DNA of 64,000 bases from JAAFIM01 sp964467315 (GCA_964467315.1 CAYXSA010000004.1:1-64000); one strand, 5' to 3'; shown: positions 43,628 through 53,222, numbered from the stretch's first letter. Translations and numbers: made by a program. Notes: a model not told the origin generated them from the sequence alone.

Positions 43628-43724
43628 GGGCGTGCCCCTCAGGGCTGTGCCCTTCGGGTCGGGCTATCCGCTCCATCAGCCCTTGCCTACGGCTTCGGGC
43701 TGGTTCCGCTGCTATCCCTCACGC
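43628..43724 (+). repeat. TWJ element 17 (T class, plus orientation)
   Basis: Arm 1 is AGGGC/GCCCT inside CCC/GGG. Arm 2 is the CATCA/TGGTTCCGC type around AGCCC/GGGCT, nearly identical to the A-class element 5. A CCCTCCC/GGGAGGG hairpin follows at about 43768-43787. Confidence 0.9.
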
Positions 43725-43829
43725 AATAAAAGCCTGAAAATCAAGCATTTATACATCTCGCCTCCCCTCCCTTTGGAAAAGGGAGGGGCTGGGGGTGGGT
43801 TATTAAATCTTCATATCGCTATATACCTT

Positions 43830-46031
43830 ATGCGCCTCTTACCCCTCTTCTTGCTGCTCCTATTCCTCCAAGCCTGCGGCGGAAAACCAAGCGCCCCCAA
43901 CGGCGAGGGTGAAAACCTGCCTACCCAAATGCTCAAAGACCCCGATTTGGTAGAGGTCGTATACCCCGAAACCAAAGCCGATACCACCAAAGACGTTTTT
44001 TTCGGCACGACCATACACGACCCCTATCGCTGGCTCGAAGGCGCAGATACCACCCTTAGCAAAGAACGCCAAGAGCAAATTGAAAAAGAACGCCAACAAT
44101 GGATGGTCGACCAAAATAAAGTAGCCCGCAATTACCTACACGCCATTCCCCTGCGCCGCGCACTCATACACCGACTGCGCGAACTCTGGAACTTCGAGCG
44201 CTATGGGCTACCCTTCAAAGAAGGCGATTTTTATTACTTCTATAAAAACGACGGTATGCAAAACCAATCCGTCCTCTACCAAACCCGCAAACTCGAAGAC
44301 GCTCCCACCGTCTTCATTGACCCCAACACTTTAAGCAAAGACGGCACCGCCGCCCTGCAAGGCGTGCACTTCTCCCGCGATGGCAAATACGCCGCCTACG
44401 GCATCTCCCAAAGTGGCTCCGACTGGAAAAGCGTCCAAATCCTCAATACCGAAACCCGCCAACTCCTGCCCGATAAAGTCGACTGGCTCCGCTATTCTGG
44501 AGTGTCTTGGTACAAAGACGGCTTTTACTATAGCCGATACCCCAGCAGCGAACAAGGACAAAATAAATTTACCGTCAAAAACGAATTCCACGAAGTCTAC
44601 TACCATAAATTAGGTACCAATCAAGACGAGGACGAACTCATATACGCCGACCGCCAAAATCCCAAATACAAATTCAACGCCGTCGTTACCGACGACGAAA
44701 AACTATTGCTGATTTACGCCTCCGAAACCACCAGCGGCAACGCCCTGATGTACAAACGCCTCGATGTAGAAAACAGCGAACTCGAAGTCCTCGTTTCCGA
44801 CTTCCTTTACGATTTTTCCGTCGTCGACAACTACGAAAATAAACTGCTCGTCTACACCAACTACAAAGCCCCCAATTACCAACTCATAGAAATCGACCTC
44901 GCCAAACCTCAAACCAACAACTGGCGTACCCTGCTCCCCAATCACAGCAAAAAAACACTCAAAGGCGTAAGCCTCGCAGGCAACCAACTCGCCATACAAT
45001 ACATCGAAAACGTCCGTATGACGCTTTCTATGTACGACCGCAAAGGCAAATTTTTATACACCCTACCCATGCCCGACTCCTTTGGCAGCATCACAGGAGT
45101 CAGCAGCAGCCACAAAGAAACCCAACTTTTCTATAGCTATACCGCCTTCACCCACGCAGGCGCAGCACTCGCCGTCGACCTCAATACCCGCGCCCAAAAG
45201 GTCTGGAAACAGCCCAAAATAGATTTCCCCTCCGATAACTACGTTACCCGCCAAACTACCTATGCCAGCAAAGACGGCACCCGCATACCCATCTACATCA
45301 TCCACAAAAAAGGCATCCAACTCGATGGCAGCAACCCCACCTTGCTCTACGGCTACGGCGGCTTTAATATACCTATCCTGCCCAGCTTCTCTATAGAGCG
45401 CCTTCCCTTGCTCGAAAATGGCGGCGTATACGCCGTAGCCAACCTGCGCGGCGGCGGCGAATTTGGCAAAGATTGGCACGATGGCGGCAGAATGGAAAAC
45501 AAACAAAATGTATTCGACGATTTCATAGCCGCCGCCGAGTTCCTAATCTCCGAAGGCTACACCTCCAAGCAAAAACTCGCCATCGAAGGACGCTCCAACG
45601 GCGGCTTGCTTGTAGGCGCTTGCATGACCCAGCGCCCCGACCTCTTCCGCGTCGCCGTGCCCATCGTCGGCGTACTCGATATGCTGCGCTATCATAGATT
45701 TACCATCGGCGGAGCTTGGGCAAGCGACTACGGACTCAGCGAAGATAGCACCCAATTCGCCAACCTCCTCAAGTACTCGCCCCTGCACAATATACGCAAA
45801 GAAAACTACCCCGCCACCCTCGTGATGACGGCAGAATACGACGATAGGGTAGTGCCCGCGCATTCCTTCAAATTTGGCGCAGCCCTCCAAACTAACAACT
45901 CCTCCAAACACCCCATACTGCTGCGCATCGACCTCAAAGCGGGACACGGCGCAGGCAAACCCACAGAAAAAGCCATCGAAGAAGCCGCCGATAAATTGAG
46001 CTTTATCCTCTTCAATCTGGGTTTTAGATAA
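43830..46031 (+). CDS. Prolyl oligopeptidase (S9A) lipoprotein
   Basis: A 733-residue serine peptidase. The start gives a lipoprotein signal (MRLLPLFLLLLFLQACGG). The order is a seven-bladed propeller (residues about 90-440: DPYRWLEGAD, GVHFSRDGKYAAYGISQSGS) and then the hydrolase domain. The Ser is in EGRSNGGLLVG near 593, the Asp in AEYDDRVVP near 672 and the His in KAGHGAGKP near 707. The family cleaves after Pro in short peptides. The upstream frame runs through TWJ element 17 and was not used. It is anchored in the envelope, probably facing the periplasm or the outside. Confidence 0.9.
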   Translation: MRLLPLFLLLLFLQACGGKPSAPNGEGENLPTQMLKDPDLVEVVYPETKADTTKDVFFGTTIHDPYRWLEGADTTLSKERQEQIEKERQQWMVDQNKVARNYLHAIPLRRALIHRLRELWNFERYGLPFKEGDFYYFYKNDGMQNQSVLYQTRKLEDAPTVFIDPNTLSKDGTAALQGVHFSRDGKYAAYGISQSGSDWKSVQILNTETRQLLPDKVDWLRYSGVSWYKDGFYYSRYPSSEQGQNKFTVKNEFHEVYYHKLGTNQDEDELIYADRQNPKYKFNAVVTDDEKLLLIYASETTSGNALMYKRLDVENSELEVLVSDFLYDFSVVDNYENKLLVYTNYKAPNYQLIEIDLAKPQTNNWRTLLPNHSKKTLKGVSLAGNQLAIQYIENVRMTLSMYDRKGKFLYTLPMPDSFGSITGVSSSHKETQLFYSYTAFTHAGAALAVDLNTRAQKVWKQPKIDFPSDNYVTRQTTYASKDGTRIPIYIIHKKGIQLDGSNPTLLYGYGGFNIPILPSFSIERLPLLENGGVYAVANLRGGGEFGKDWHDGGRMENKQNVFDDFIAAAEFLISEGYTSKQKLAIEGRSNGGLLVGACMTQRPDLFRVAVPIVGVLDMLRYHRFTIGGAWASDYGLSEDSTQFANLLKYSPLHNIRKENYPATLVMTAEYDDRVVPAHSFKFGAALQTNNSSKHPILLRIDLKAGHGAGKPTEKAIEEAADKLSFILFNLGFR

Positions 46032-46037
46032 AAAAAG

Positions 46038-46059
46038 TAGGGGCGAATAAATATTCGCC
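46038..46059. other. Isolated GGGCGAATA/TATTCGCCC palindrome
   Basis: The same type of palindrome that fills arm 2 of TWJ elements 1 and 2 occurs here alone, just after the peptidase stop. A relative (GGCGAATAA/TTATTCGCC) lies at 47992-48010. Confidence 0.7.
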
Positions 46060-46109
46060 CATATAAACACGCGCCCCCAAAACAAAAACGCGCCGTAAGG
46101 CGCGTAGAT

Positions 46110-46255
46110 GCGTGAGGGATAGTAGGGGCAGCCAATGTGTCTGCCCTTTGGGCAGCACAGGGGCTGCCCCGCATAGCCCGACCCCGCGCATGGCTCCCCC
46201 CTTTTAAGGGGGGAAGCCCGCTTTAGCGGGCGGGGGGGTGCGCGGCGGGCACGCC
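46110..46255 (-). repeat. TWJ element 18 (T class, minus orientation)
   Basis: Arm 1 holds AGCCCGC/GCGGGCT and CCCCCC/GGGGGG-type hairpins. Arm 2 is GGGGCAGCC/GGCTGCCCC with an inner GCCC/GGGC pair. A CGCGCC/GGCGCG satellite hairpin lies at 46088-46103. The T-run end abuts the next stop codon. Confidence 0.88.
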
Positions 46256-46264
46256 AAAAAAAAA

Positions 46265-47461
46265 TTATCCCTCGACCAAAACGGCAGCCAGCAAGGACTC
46301 CAGCGCCTGCGTCTGTATGCCAAACTGCGCCTTTAGCGCCGCAATCTCTGCTCCCGCTTCTGCGCGAGGCTCTTCCGTGCGCTGCGACAAAATCAACAGA
46401 TTTTTGGCGGTATGCTCCGCGTCGATAAACTCAAAAATCTGCGTGCGATAGCCCTCCTTTTCGAGCAGCAAAGCGCGCAGCGTATCCGTAACCATATCGG
46501 CTTGGCGCTGCATGAGCAAACCATGCGAAAGCGCATAGCCAAAGGGCGGCAAAGCCTGCATCTGCGCGCGCAATTCCTTATGGCAGCAAGGCGCGGCAAC
46601 GATAAGTTGCGCCTTCGCCATGATGCCCTTGTGCAGGGCGAGGTCGGTGGCAGTGTCGCAGGCGTGCAAAGCTATCAACACATCTACGGGCTGCTCCGCC
46701 AACTCGCGTATATCGCTGCACACAAAACGCAACTGCGGCGCAAAACCCAGCTTTTCCGCCGTTTTATTGCTGCTTTCTACCAAACTTTCGCGCATTTCTA
46801 CGCCCGTAATTTCTATGCCGCCCTGCCATTTTTCGCGCCAATGCGCGCAAAGCGCAAAGCTCAAATACCCCTTGCCGCTGCCCATATCGAGTATGCGCAA
46901 AGGCTTTTGTTCGTCGCAAACCGTGCGCAAATGCGCCAACTGCGCATTCATGGTTTCCAGATATTTGTTGATTTGGCGGTACTTATCTTGAGCCTGCGCG
47001 TGCACGCGCCCCTTAGGGCTGCTTAGTCCGAGCGCCTGCAAAAAAGGCGCATCTTCGGCAATTAGGTAGTTTTTGGGGCGGTCATGCTCCGTGCTGGCGG
47101 CTTCCGCAGGGCGCGAAGCAGCTTGCTGACGCAGACGGTCGCCTTTAGCGTCCCAAACCCAATCGCCCGCAGTCGTCAGTAGGGTAGCGCTCGCAAAAAA
47201 CGCAGGCAGCCAAGAGCGCAGCAATTCCACACCCTCCGCAAAGGGGTAGTTTTTTACCTCGTCGCGGCGCGCATAGCGGTAGGTCGCCGAAAGTTGCAAT
47301 TGCTTTTTGACAATCACAGCGCGCAGATAGATGTTTTTCCAGCCGCGCTCGGTAGCTGTCGCCTGCGGCATACTCAAAGTCAGGCGCATAAGTTGCTGAT
47401 TATCAAAAGCATTTTGGAGCGCATTCAGCAGGCGCTGCAAGCCGTCGGAGGGCTGTGGCAT
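46265..47461 (-). CDS. SAM-dependent methyltransferase (Methyltransf_32-like)
   Basis: A 398-residue protein. The class I SAM site ILDMGSGKGYLSFALCAHW is near residue 190, ITGVEMRESLVESS near 218, and a motif IVAAPCCHKELRAQM near 288 with a double Cys typical of this family. The first 170 residues (GWKNIYLRAVIVKKQLQLSA) are a separate, unassigned domain. Substrate unknown; nucleic acid is likely for close relatives. It lies 14 bp downstream of the small lipoprotein gene. Confidence 0.75.
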   Translation of the reverse strand: MPQPSDGLQRLLNALQNAFDNQQLMRLTLSMPQATATERGWKNIYLRAVIVKKQLQLSATYRYARRDEVKNYPFAEGVELLRSWLPAFFASATLLTTAGDWVWDAKGDRLRQQAASRPAEAASTEHDRPKNYLIAEDAPFLQALGLSSPKGRVHAQAQDKYRQINKYLETMNAQLAHLRTVCDEQKPLRILDMGSGKGYLSFALCAHWREKWQGGIEITGVEMRESLVESSNKTAEKLGFAPQLRFVCSDIRELAEQPVDVLIALHACDTATDLALHKGIMAKAQLIVAAPCCHKELRAQMQALPPFGYALSHGLLMQRQADMVTDTLRALLLEKEGYRTQIFEFIDAEHTAKNLLILSQRTEEPRAEAGAEIAALKAQFGIQTQALESLLAAVLVEG

Positions 47462-47474
47462 ATTCGGTAGATGG

Positions 47475-47969
47475 TTAATAAATCAATTTGTTGGGGTCTA
47501 CGACCTTCTCTTCTTTGTACTCGTACTTTGGCATTCCCTCGTCTTGCACACCGCGATAAATCACATATTTGCCCTCTTTTTCTATCACATACACACACTC
47601 GCCCAAACCCGCCCAAAAGGTCGAAGCCGCAAGTTTTGCCTCTTTGGGAATGCCAAATTGCGTATCAGCAGCGATTTCCTCCGCCGTAAAGACATTCGGC
47701 GCACCCATAAAGGTCTGTCCTATCCGAAATTCGCCCTTCTTATTGTCGGAAGAAAAGGTAAAATAAATTTCCGCGTAAGGCGTACCCGTTGTCGTATCTT
47801 CGGGCAAACTGCGCACATCTAAGGCGATTTTTAGCGGCTCTTTCGGTTTGGGCGTAGCGGCTGTTGTAGTCGTGGTAGCTGCTGCATTGTTGGCAGCGGG
47901 CGCATCTTTCGAGCCGCAGGCAGCCAGCGCCAAAGCAGCAAAAGCGCAGAAAATGGTAGACTTTAGCAT
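47475..47969 (-). CDS. Small predicted lipoprotein
   Basis: A 164-residue protein with a lipobox (FAALALAACGS), an Ala/Thr-rich linker, then a compact domain (LKIALDVRSLPE, GECVYVIEKEGKYVIYRGVQ). No family was recognised. It precedes the methyltransferase gene in the same direction. Confidence 0.6.
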   Translation of the reverse strand: MLKSTIFCAFAALALAACGSKDAPAANNAAATTTTTAATPKPKEPLKIALDVRSLPEDTTTGTPYAEIYFTFSSDNKKGEFRIGQTFMGAPNVFTAEEIAADTQFGIPKEAKLAASTFWAGLGECVYVIEKEGKYVIYRGVQDEGMPKYEYKEEKVVDPNKLIY

Positions 47970-48021
47970 ACTGCGTAATAAGTTAGGTGTAGGGGCGAAT
48001 AATTATTCGCCTATTTTTTTT

Positions 48022-48148
48022 GGGGCGTGCCCCCGCGCCACGCCTGCCGCAAAGGGCGGCAGGCGGAGCCGTAGCATGCTACGGCTCTACTGGCGCGGGG
48101 TCGGGCTATCCGAGCCGTAGCATGCTACGGCTCTACTATCCCTCACGC
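48022..48148 (+). repeat. TWJ element 19 (T class, plus orientation)
   Basis: The GAGCCGTAGC/GCTACGGCTC palindrome occurs twice, once nested in arm 1 (48066-48092, inside CCCCGCGCCA/TGGCGCGGGG) and once as arm 2 (48113-48136). Confidence 0.92.
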
Positions 48149-48233
48149 GTCGGATAGTCAAACGGCTATCTATCAAGCGGGCACAAAGATAAAAAACAAG
48201 ACCGTATTTTTATGAATTATCGCAAGAATACTA

Positions 48234-48241
48234 TACTTTTG
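48234..48241 (+). promoter_or_regulatory. Promoter-like -7 element of the carboxylase gene
   Basis: TACTTTTG fits the consensus, 42 bp before the start codon. The -33 box is weak. Confidence 0.45.
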
Positions 48242-48282
48242 CCTCCTACGCTGCCGCCAAAAATGCAGCAAAAAAGCCTACC

Positions 48283-49914
48283 ATGCCCGACATAAACATA
48301 GACCTCGAATACAATAAAAACGAAGATTTCCATAAGCTCGAAATACAGCGCCTGCGGCATATCTTAGCGCAGACGGCATTGGGCGGCGGAAAAAAACGCA
48401 TCGAAAAACTTCATGCCGAAGGCAAAATGAGCGCCCGCGAGCGCATCGCCTACCTGCTCGACGAAGGCAAACCCTTCGTAGAAATTGGCGCACTCACCGC
48501 ACACGAAATGTACACCGAACACGGCGGCTGCCCCAGCGGCGGAGTCGTAGGCGGTATCGGCTACATACAAGGCAGACAGTGTATCGTCGTCGCCAATGAT
48601 GCCACCGTCAAAGCAGGCGCTTGGTTTCCCATCACAGGCAAAAAAAATCTGCGATTTCAAGAAATCGCTATGGAAAACCGACTGCCCATCATCTACCTCG
48701 TTGATAGCGCAGGCGTATACCTACCCATGCAAGACGAGATATTTCCCGACAAAGAACACTTCGGGCGCATCTTCCGCAACAATGCCCAAATGTCATCGAT
48801 GGGCATTCCGCAAATCGCCGCTATCATGGGCAGTTGCGTAGCGGGTGGCGCTTACCTGCCCATCATGTCCGATGAGGCACTGATAGTCGATGGTACAGGC
48901 TCTATATTCTTGGCAGGTCCCTATCTCGTGAAAGCCGCCATCGGCGAGGACGTAGACAAAGAAACGCTGGGCGGCGCTACCACCCAATGCGAAATATCGG
49001 GCGTAACCGACTACAAAATGCCCAATGATAAAGCCTGTTTAGATACCATCAAGCAGCTTGTCAATAAATTCGGCGCGCCTACCCTCACAGGCTTTGACCG
49101 CGTAGCCCCCGCCGCCCCTGCCAAAAATCCCCAAGAAATCTACGGGCTTTTTCCTGCCGAGCGCACGAAGCCATACAAGATGGTCGATATTCTGGAGCGC
49201 TTGGTCGATAACTCCGAACTCACCCAATACAAAGAAGGCTACGGCAAAACCATGATTTGCGCCTATGCGCGCATAGACGGTTGGGCTGTAGGCATCGTCG
49301 CCAACAATAGAGAAATCGTGCGTACCCGCAAAGGCGAAATGCAGTTTGGCGGGGTCGTGTACTCCGATGCAGCCGATAAAGCCGCCCGCTTTATTATGAA
49401 TTGCAATCAGAAAAAAATTCCTCTGGTCTTTTTGCATGATGTAACGGGCTTCATGGTCGGCACCCGCTCCGAGCATGGCGGTATCATCAAAGACGGGGCT
49501 AAGATGGTGCAGGCAGTATCCAACTCCACCGTGCCTAAGTTCTCTATCATCGTTGGCAACTCTTACGGCGCAGGCAACTACGCCATGTGCGGAAAAGCCT
49601 TTGACCCTCGCCTAATCGTAGGCTGGCACTCCGCCAAAATCGCCGTCATGGGCGGCGCACAAGCCGCAAAGGTGCTTTTGCAGATACAAACCGCCAACCG
49701 CAAAGAACCCCTCAGCCAAGAAGAAGAGCAGAAAATGCTCGCCGACATCACGCAGCGATACGAAAGCCAAACAACCCCCTATTATGCGGCTTCGCGGCTT
49801 TGGATAGACGCTATCATCGACCCGCTCGAAACTCGGCAAATCATCTCCAGCGGCATCGAAGCCGCCAACCAAGCCCCCATAGCCAAGTTCAACGTTGGCA
49901 TCATACAGACCTAA
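48283..49914 (+). CDS. mccB: Acyl-CoA carboxylase carboxyltransferase, methylcrotonyl-CoA carboxylase beta type
   Basis: A 543-residue biotin-dependent carboxyltransferase with two crotonase-fold halves. The first half has the acyl-CoA site (GGCPSGGVVGGIGYIQGR, LVDSAGVYLPMQDEIFPD), and GTGSIFLAGPYLVKAAIGED and LGGATTQCEISGVTDYKMPN match the methylcrotonyl type (leucine breakdown) better than the propionyl type. The second half has LHDVTGFMVGTRSEHGG and the oxyanion-forming NSYGAGNYAMCG. The biotin subunit is not in the window. The symbol is a family-level judgement. Confidence 0.82.
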   Translation: MPDINIDLEYNKNEDFHKLEIQRLRHILAQTALGGGKKRIEKLHAEGKMSARERIAYLLDEGKPFVEIGALTAHEMYTEHGGCPSGGVVGGIGYIQGRQCIVVANDATVKAGAWFPITGKKNLRFQEIAMENRLPIIYLVDSAGVYLPMQDEIFPDKEHFGRIFRNNAQMSSMGIPQIAAIMGSCVAGGAYLPIMSDEALIVDGTGSIFLAGPYLVKAAIGEDVDKETLGGATTQCEISGVTDYKMPNDKACLDTIKQLVNKFGAPTLTGFDRVAPAAPAKNPQEIYGLFPAERTKPYKMVDILERLVDNSELTQYKEGYGKTMICAYARIDGWAVGIVANNREIVRTRKGEMQFGGVVYSDAADKAARFIMNCNQKKIPLVFLHDVTGFMVGTRSEHGGIIKDGAKMVQAVSNSTVPKFSIIVGNSYGAGNYAMCGKAFDPRLIVGWHSAKIAVMGGAQAAKVLLQIQTANRKEPLSQEEEQKMLADITQRYESQTTPYYAASRLWIDAIIDPLETRQIISSGIEAANQAPIAKFNVGIIQT

Positions 49915-49985
49915 TTGCAAATTGCGCTGCTTTCTTGAACCGAAAGCGCTTGAAGATTTGGCAATTGGTCTGACTGCCTTTTTTT

Positions 49986-50107
49986 GCGTGAGGGATATGT
50001 AGAGCCGTAGCATGCTACGGCTCAAATAGCCCGACCCTGCGCCGCGTAGGGGCGTATATTTATACGCCCCCGCCGCCCTTTGCGGCGGCGGCGCAGGGGC
50101 ACGCCCC
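49986..50107 (-). repeat. TWJ element 20 (T class, minus orientation)
   Basis: Arm 1 is CCCTGCGCCGC/GCGGCGCAGGG with nested GGGGCGTATA/TATACGCCCC and GCCGCCGC hairpins. Arm 2 is the GAGCCGTAGC/GCTACGGCTC palindrome, the same as in its partner element 19. Confidence 0.92.
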
Positions 50108-50161
50108 AAAAATAAATCCCGTTTTATCTACACACTTTCCCCCTTAAATTTATTAGCCTAT

Positions 50162-51034
50162 ATGAATCCAATACGCAAGTTGTTTTTGGACGATAGATTC
50201 GTCTTGGTGTTGATTGTGGTCAATGCCATATTGATTTTTATACAAGCCTATCCCGACACAGGCTACGAAAAAGGGCTATCTTTAGCGGACGATTTTATTT
50301 CGCTACTATTTTTGGCGGAGCTTATCAATAAGGTGAGTTTTTACGGCATACGCGAGTACCTAAAATCGACTTGGAATAAATTCGACGTAGTGCTGGTGTT
50401 GATTTCTTTGCCCTCGATACTGATAAATGTACTGCCCGAAGGCAGTATACCGATAAATCTAAGCACGCTTTTGGTGCTGCGGGTATTTCGGGTATTTAAG
50501 TTTTTCCGACTTATCAAGTTTTTTCCGAAAGTGGAGCAGATTTTCCGCTCGGCGCAGCAAGCGGTGGCATCTTCGGGGGTTGTTTTGTTGGGTTTCTTTG
50601 TGTTTATCTTTATCGCTTCGCTCTTGACTTGCTATATGTTCCGCGATATAGCGCCTGACTATTTTGGCAATCCTTTTACCTCGTATTATTCGATGTTTCA
50701 GGTCTTCACGATAGAGGGCTGGATGGAGATACCGAACGGTATAGTCGCCTCTGCGGAAAATAGCGGCGACCCATTGAGCGATGTAGCGGTATTTTTTGTG
50801 CGGGTTTTGTTTATTGCGTTTTTTATTATCGGGGGGATTTTCGGCTTGTCTATCGTCAATGCTTTATTTGTGGATACGATGATAAACAATACGAATGCGG
50901 AGATGGAGGAGGATATAGACCATTTGCAGCAGAATTTTGAGATGCTCAACGTCAAGCTCGCAGAGCTGGAAAAGGCATTATCGGAAACGCTCGGCGATGC
51001 GGGCAATAGCCAAAATACGCCGCCTGTTGCTTAA
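50162..51034 (+). CDS. Voltage-gated ion channel, NavBac-like, first of two
   Basis: A 290-residue six-helix channel subunit; four subunits would form a channel. S4 carries five basic residues spaced by three (LRVFRVFKFFRLIKFF), so the voltage sensor looks complete. The pore helix and filter read FQVFTIEGWMEIPNG, with the Glu that gives cation selectivity (NaChBac has TLESW at this place). S6 is GGIFGLSIVNALFVDTM, and a carboxy coiled coil follows (AEMEEDIDHLQQNFEMLNVK). Sodium or calcium selectivity cannot be decided from TIEGW. The second channel gene starts 47 bp later. Confidence 0.85.
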   Translation: MNPIRKLFLDDRFVLVLIVVNAILIFIQAYPDTGYEKGLSLADDFISLLFLAELINKVSFYGIREYLKSTWNKFDVVLVLISLPSILINVLPEGSIPINLSTLLVLRVFRVFKFFRLIKFFPKVEQIFRSAQQAVASSGVVLLGFFVFIFIASLLTCYMFRDIAPDYFGNPFTSYYSMFQVFTIEGWMEIPNGIVASAENSGDPLSDVAVFFVRVLFIAFFIIGGIFGLSIVNALFVDTMINNTNAEMEEDIDHLQQNFEMLNVKLAELEKALSETLGDAGNSQNTPPVA

Positions 51035-51081
51035 AAAACTCTTATTCCCTCAATACTACCATACCCCCATATAGCCTTTTT

Positions 51082-52059
51082 ATGAAAGCGATAAAAGACC
51101 TATTTCTCAACGAGATATTCATTCTCGTATTGATTTCTTTGAATGCCTTGTTGATATTCATACAGGCATTTCCTGCTACGGGCTACGAGAAAGAATTTGC
51201 TATAGCCGATGATGTTATATCGGTTTTATTTGTGCTTGAATTGATCATAAAGCTCGCGTCTTTTGGTCCGCGCGGTTATTTTTCCTCGCATTGGAATAAG
51301 TTTGATTTTTTTCTCGTGCTGGTGTCGCTGCCGTCTATCATTACGCATTTTTTGCCCGAAGGCAGCATGCATATGGTCAATCTCAGCATGTTGTTGGCGT
51401 TGCGGGTATTCCGCGTGTTTAAGTTTTTCCGCTTTATCAAGTTTTTCCCGCGTGTAGAGCACATTTTCAATTCTGCCAAACAGGCTGTAGCGGCTTCGGG
51501 AATGGTCTTAGCGGGTTTCTTTGTATTTATCTTCATCGCTTCGCTGCTCTGCTGCTACCTGCTCCGCGAGATAGCACCTACTTCCTTTGGCAACCCCGTA
51601 ACGGCTTATTATTCAACTTTCCAAGTCTTTACGGTAGAGGGCTGGAACGGCATACCCGCTAAAGTAGAGGTAGAATCAGCCAATCAGCAAAAAATTTACG
51701 CTGCCCAAGTCGACTCGCTCAAAAGCGCGGGCGCACCTGCGGCGGAGATAGAGAAAGCCAAACACAAGGGCGAAGCTGCCTATATCAGCTCTACGGCGGT
51801 GTTTTTTATGCGTATGTTGTTTATTACGCTCTTCATTATCGGCGGGGTTTTCGGTTTGTCGATAGTAAACTCTATCTTCGTAGACGCAATGGTCAGCAAT
51901 AGCAACGACGGCATGGAAGACGACCTTAGCAAGATGCAAGACAATTTCGAGAAATTGCAGCAAAAAATAGTCAGCCTTACCGCCATGCTCAAAAGCCGCC
52001 AGCAAGCCAACTCAGCCCAAAACGATAGCAGCAGCGCCAACGACGATACTCAAGCCTAA
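51082..52059 (+). CDS. Voltage-gated ion channel, NavBac-like, second of two
   Basis: A 325-residue paralogue of the upstream channel with the same S4 (LRVFRVFKFFRFIKFF) and the filter FQVFTVEGWNGIP. Between filter and S6 it has about 40 extra, mostly charged residues (VDSLKSAGAPAAEIEKAKHK) that the first lacks; these would form an extracellular or periplasmic turret. The carboxy coiled coil (DDLSKMQDNFEKLQQKIVSL) suggests tetramerisation. Two adjacent, similar subunits may form a mixed channel. The next gene begins 10 bp later. Confidence 0.85.
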   Translation: MKAIKDLFLNEIFILVLISLNALLIFIQAFPATGYEKEFAIADDVISVLFVLELIIKLASFGPRGYFSSHWNKFDFFLVLVSLPSIITHFLPEGSMHMVNLSMLLALRVFRVFKFFRFIKFFPRVEHIFNSAKQAVAASGMVLAGFFVFIFIASLLCCYLLREIAPTSFGNPVTAYYSTFQVFTVEGWNGIPAKVEVESANQQKIYAAQVDSLKSAGAPAAEIEKAKHKGEAAYISSTAVFFMRMLFITLFIIGGVFGLSIVNSIFVDAMVSNSNDGMEDDLSKMQDNFEKLQQKIVSLTAMLKSRQQANSAQNDSSSANDDTQA

Positions 52060-52069
52060 CCTTCTCACA

Positions 52070-52972
52070 ATGTCGATACCTTTTCGATTGGGCGCACGCA
52101 TACCCGAATCGGAGTTGATACTCAACCCCGACGGCAGCGTCTACCATCTACATCTTTTGCCCGAACAGATAGCGCCCACCATCATCACCGTCGGCGACCC
52201 CGACCGCGTGGATATGGTGTCCCGCCATTTCGACCATATCGAGCACCGCGTGCAAAAACGCGAATTTATTACCCATACGGGGCGCATCGGCTCGCGTGCG
52301 GTTACGGTGATTTCTACGGGTATCGGCACGGATAATATAGATATTTGCCTCAACGAGCTGGATGCATTGGTCAATATCGACCTGCATACGCGCACCGTCA
52401 AAGAGCAGCACACCGCTTTAGACATCGTGCGCATCGGCACTTCGGGCTGTTTGCACAACGATATTCCGCTGGGGAGCTTCCTCGCCTCCGATTATGGTCT
52501 GGGCTTGGACGGGCTGATGCTCTACTACGAAGCGCCGCAGCACCGACGCGCCGATGCTTTATACGATGCGCTTTGGGCGTATGCCCGCGAGAAAAAAGTC
52601 CGATTCCCCCTGCCGCCTACGGTGGCAAAGGGCAGCGAAATTTTGCTTCAGCGCTTCGCTTCGGAGCAGATTTTACACGGCATCACGCTCACAGCGCCAG
52701 GTTTTTATGCGCCCCAAAACCGCCAACTGCGGGTAAAATCGACCATGTCCGATTTGCTCGATATGCTGGTCGGCTTCTCTTATGAGAACTTACGCATCAC
52801 CAATTTTGAAATGGAAACGGCGGGTATTTACGGACTTTGCGAGATTTTGGGACATCGCGCCCTCTCGCTCAACGTCCTCATCGCCAACAGGGAGGCGGGC
52901 AAATTCATCGCCGACCCTTACACCGCCGTCGATAAACTCATAAAATTTAGCCTCGATAGACTTTTCGGCTAA
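52070..52972 (+). CDS. Nucleoside phosphorylase (uridine phosphorylase-like)
   Basis: A 300-residue enzyme of the PNP/UDP family, which splits nucleosides with phosphate into base and pentose-1-phosphate. Family motifs: TIITVGDPDRVDMVSRHFD near residue 36, the phosphate and ribose site STGIGTDNIDICLNELDAL near 84, IVRIGTSGCLHNDIPLGS near 122, and NFEMETAGIYGLCEILGH near 245 with the ribose-binding Met-Glu. Uridine is the likely substrate. It is transcribed with the two channels by spacing, although a functional link is unclear. Confidence 0.88.
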   Translation: MSIPFRLGARIPESELILNPDGSVYHLHLLPEQIAPTIITVGDPDRVDMVSRHFDHIEHRVQKREFITHTGRIGSRAVTVISTGIGTDNIDICLNELDALVNIDLHTRTVKEQHTALDIVRIGTSGCLHNDIPLGSFLASDYGLGLDGLMLYYEAPQHRRADALYDALWAYAREKKVRFPLPPTVAKGSEILLQRFASEQILHGITLTAPGFYAPQNRQLRVKSTMSDLLDMLVGFSYENLRITNFEMETAGIYGLCEILGHRALSLNVLIANREAGKFIADPYTAVDKLIKFSLDRLFG

Positions 52973-52992
52973 GCCAAAAGTTTGTTTTTTTT

Positions 52993-53170
52993 GGGCGTGC
53001 CCGCGCCCCTGCCTGCCCTGTAAAGCCGTAGCACGCTACGGCTCGGGCAGGCACCCGCCGCTACGCGTCGGGCAAAAAGGGGGGCGCGGTCGCGTGCTCG
53101 CAGGGTTGCAGTGCGCAGCAAAGCCGCGCACCAGCGCGCAAAGCGCGCTGCCCCGCCCGCCCGCTCACGC
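52993..53170 (+). repeat. TWJ element 21 (T class, variant junctions, plus orientation)
   Basis: Junction strands are TCGCGTGCTCGCAGGGTT and CCGCCCGCT, the same variant as element 12. Arm 1 is long, CCGCGCCCC/GGGGGGCGCGG, with nested GCCGTAGC/GCTACGGC. Arm 2 has GCGCGCAAAGCGCGC-type pairing. Confidence 0.85.
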
Positions 53171-53222
53171 AATCAGCCCGAAAAGGGCAGCCCCTTTTGA
53201 TGTATCCGATGCCGATGGCAAT

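Noticed and set aside
49915..49985. Terminator after the carboxylase gene
   Set aside because: TTGCAAAT and ATTTGGCAA can pair imperfectly, but mismatches and the weak T run leave it uncertain.
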